A stretch of 64,000 nt of DNA. Origin: JBBATK01 sp044228285. Its GTDB lineage: Bacteria; Bacteroidota; Ignavibacteria; Kapaibacteriales; NICIL-2. The position numbers and the translations under genes were made by a program. Location: assembly GCA_044228285.1 (NCBI GenBank), contig JBGAVD010000005.1:372001-436000 (forward strand). Reading direction: 5' to 3'. Under the pieces are notes generated by a model. That model was not told the origin of the DNA and searched no databases. It saw only the letters and a list, made by a program, of their open reading frames with translations. This document shows positions 62,271 to 64,000 of the stretch, piece by piece. Positions within the stretch are counted from its first letter, which is position 1. Every line of letters begins with the position of its first letter.

Positions 62271-63985
62271 GGCTGAATCTCCAATATAGTTTTCTCATCG
62301 AGCGATTCACGAACTGATTCAATCAACGGTCTGTACTTCGCTTCTCTCGCATCAATAATGAGAGTATCTGCGTCAAACATAGTAAAGAAAGTACAGAGCG
62401 CTCTGTCGTGTTGTGGCACTATAACTGACTTCGCATCAGCAACAAAACGCAGGTACTCTACCCCTTCATGAAGTCGATGCGCTCGAATCGTCAAATGCGA
62501 ACGGTTTATCTGCAGATCATCTTGCCAGTCAGCGCATACAAACACACAGCACGCAATAGTTATGAGTCCACCAAAGCTTAGCAAGAGCACAGCTCGACGA
62601 GTCTTGCAAACGAAAAGGGAGATAAAACAAAGACTATAGCACGAACCAATGATCCATGCTGATGGCGCAAACACTTGCAAGCTGGGAAGCGCACGCAGCT
62701 CATCCGCGCTCAACCAAAGAAGCTGCATGAGCTCTTGAGCTACAGCGGCTACACTTGATGCAGCGCTATGCCAGATTGGTTCAAGGAGCACTGCAAGAAA
62801 CACTGTAACAGAACAGAGTATTCCTGGTACGGACAGGACCATCCCTACCAGAGCTGAGAGAAAATGGTAGGCACTACTATGGAGAGCAATAAGTGGAGCT
62901 AAGAGCAAGGAAGTTGCAACAGAACCGCTAAGTGCTCGCTGCAACCAATTCGGTGCACGATTTCTTGTTGGCCACACAAGATGGAAGAGATCGCTAGTTC
63001 TGTTGTAGAATAGATGATACGACAGTATGGCACAGACTGAAAGCTGGAATCCAGGATGAAAGAGAGATGCTGGATCGATGAAGATCATCGCCAAACAAAG
63101 GAACGCAAGTACATTGAGTCGCGACGTAGAACGCTGTGTCACACGAAGTACCTGAATAGAAAGCAACAGCAATGCCGTGCGCAAGGGTGTTGGACTCCAA
63201 GCGCTCAACATCAGAGGCAAGCACAAACCAAGCGCAAACACCAGGAGTCTTGGTATCTTCCATGGAATCCATGCACAAAACACGTTCATACATAAGGCCG
63301 CCAGAACTATGTGCATGGTACTACTAAGGAAGAGATGGTAGATACCACTTTGCTGCAGCGACTGTACCATATCTTCATCGAGAGAGCGCGTCTCTGCGAA
63401 CAGTACTGAGGCAGCTAGACTCTGAGATGAGGGACTAAAGCAGCGTGCAATTGTCTTCATTACCCAATCCCGCAGTGCTCCTCGTAGAGAGAACGCATCA
63501 AGACTTCTATAGTCCAAAGACAAACTTGAAGGATACGCTCTGGCTATCCATAACAGTTCATGACTGCGACAGTACCTTCGCTCATTCCAATCTGTACAGA
63601 TCAACTGTTTTTGCGGCAAACGCAGTGCAGCATTGACTTGAAAGTGCACACCTGGCTTCAAGTACGGTATCGAAGCCAACTTCGGCACACGAAGCATGAC
63701 CCGACATTGATGATTCGGAAGGCTTGGGCTATGGATACGTACTTCAGCCACAAACTGATCACTTAGCTCAGAAGAACCTAACGATTCAAGTATCCTCCCC
63801 TCTATCAAACTTGGCACTTCGCTGCGCTGAGCCATTTCTAACATAGGTCCATCCAGACAGCTGTGAGTCATCCGAAGGAGAGTGCCGCTGCTAACTCCTA
63901 GCCACACAAAGAACAGGAATGTCAGGTAAGGGGCGTCTGGCGGTATAGGCGCAGCACCTCTCAGGTTTCGAGACGACACTCGCAC
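62267..63985 (-). CDS. comEC: ComEC/Rec2-family DNA uptake channel (possibly truncated at the window edge)
   Basis: At least 572 residues. The frame is open to the end of the window, so the start may lie beyond; GTG 63985 is the last candidate inside. The competence domain shows LQQSGIYHLFLSSTMHIVL and, later, IDPASLFHPGFQLSVCAIL. About eight membrane helices are present. A DUF4131-like N-terminal region precedes it. The C-terminal metallo-beta-lactamase domain of long ComECs is missing, as in many FCB homologues. It would carry single-stranded DNA across the inner membrane during transformation. pgeF follows with a 4-base overlap. Confidence 0.85.
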   Translation of the reverse strand: MRVSSRNLRGAAPIPPDAPYLTFLFFVWLGVSSGTLLRMTHSCLDGPMLEMAQRSEVPSLIEGRILESLGSSELSDQFVAEVRIHSPSLPNHQCRVMLRVPKLASIPYLKPGVHFQVNAALRLPQKQLICTDWNERRYCRSHELLWIARAYPSSLSLDYRSLDAFSLRGALRDWVMKTIARCFSPSSQSLAASVLFAETRSLDEDMVQSLQQSGIYHLFLSSTMHIVLAALCMNVFCAWIPWKIPRLLVFALGLCLPLMLSAWSPTPLRTALLLLSIQVLRVTQRSTSRLNVLAFLCLAMIFIDPASLFHPGFQLSVCAILSYHLFYNRTSDLFHLVWPTRNRAPNWLQRALSGSVATSLLLAPLIALHSSAYHFLSALVGMVLSVPGILCSVTVFLAVLLEPIWHSAASSVAAVAQELMQLLWLSADELRALPSLQVFAPSAWIIGSCYSLCFISLFVCKTRRAVLLLSFGGLITIACCVFVCADWQDDLQINRSHLTIRAHRLHEGVEYLRFVADAKSVIVPQHDRALCTFFTMFDADTLIIDAREAKYRPLIESVRESLDEKTILEIQP

Positions 63986-64000
63986 TGGCGCGGTGGTACC

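Overview
The window reads as a chromosomal segment of a bacterium from the Fibrobacterota-Chlorobiota-Bacteroidota (FCB) group, probably on the Ignavibacteria/Kapabacteria side. I infer this from several features: a C-terminal type IX secretion sorting domain on a secreted WD40 protein, a HmuY-type haem lipoprotein paired with a TonB receptor, PbpC next to an alpha-2-macroglobulin lipoprotein, and repeated upstream matches to the FCB -7 promoter element TAnnTTTG. A B12-dependent methylmalonyl-CoA mutase set and frequent TTG/GTG starts are compatible. No tRNA, rRNA, CRISPR array, IS element or integrated phage was found.

Left part (1-21 kb). The window opens with the 3' end of one gene and a 1540-residue beta-rich giant that I do not recognise. 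A minus-strand operon follows: asparagine synthase, DUF885 peptidase, M61 peptidase and a YdeI-like protein. Divergent from it are a methyltransferase and a secreted WD40/T9SS protein. Next on the minus strand come a one-haem-type cytochrome b, a SpoU RNA methylase, an isolated nuoD, a membrane-anchored receiver protein, a secreted beta-propeller with 5-formyl-THF cyclo-ligase, and an EamA transporter.

Middle (21-41 kb). PbpC and a thioester alpha-2-macroglobulin form a periplasmic defence/cell-wall pair. HmuY and its TonB receptor form a haem-uptake operon with candidate operators and unusual hairpins. A tight minus-strand operon then runs from a PaaG-type isomerase through a HAD phosphatase, a PgpH-type c-di-AMP phosphodiesterase and XerD to a NamZ muramidase. 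A crotonase lies upstream and rsmE is divergent.

Right part (41-64 kb). This holds a TPR protein, an orphan cysteine-rich lipoprotein preceded by nested inverted repeats, an M24 peptidase, the mutase / small membrane protein / MeaB operon, a fatty acyl-CoA ligase, SppA, a TlpA-like lipoprotein, a THUMP RNA methyltransferase with PnuC, prmA-ppx, an epimerase with a penicillin acylase, and a ComEC-PgeF pair at the right edge. FadD, the crotonases and the mutase together suggest fatty acid or branched-chain breakdown through propionyl/methylmalonyl-CoA.

Most of the window is ordinary housekeeping DNA. The most unusual items are the cytochrome b that keeps the haem bL ligands and the PEWY motif but lacks both haem bH histidines, the receiver domain fixed to the membrane by a C-terminal helix, the giant-protein pair at the left edge, and the regulatory DNA around hmuY/hmuR.
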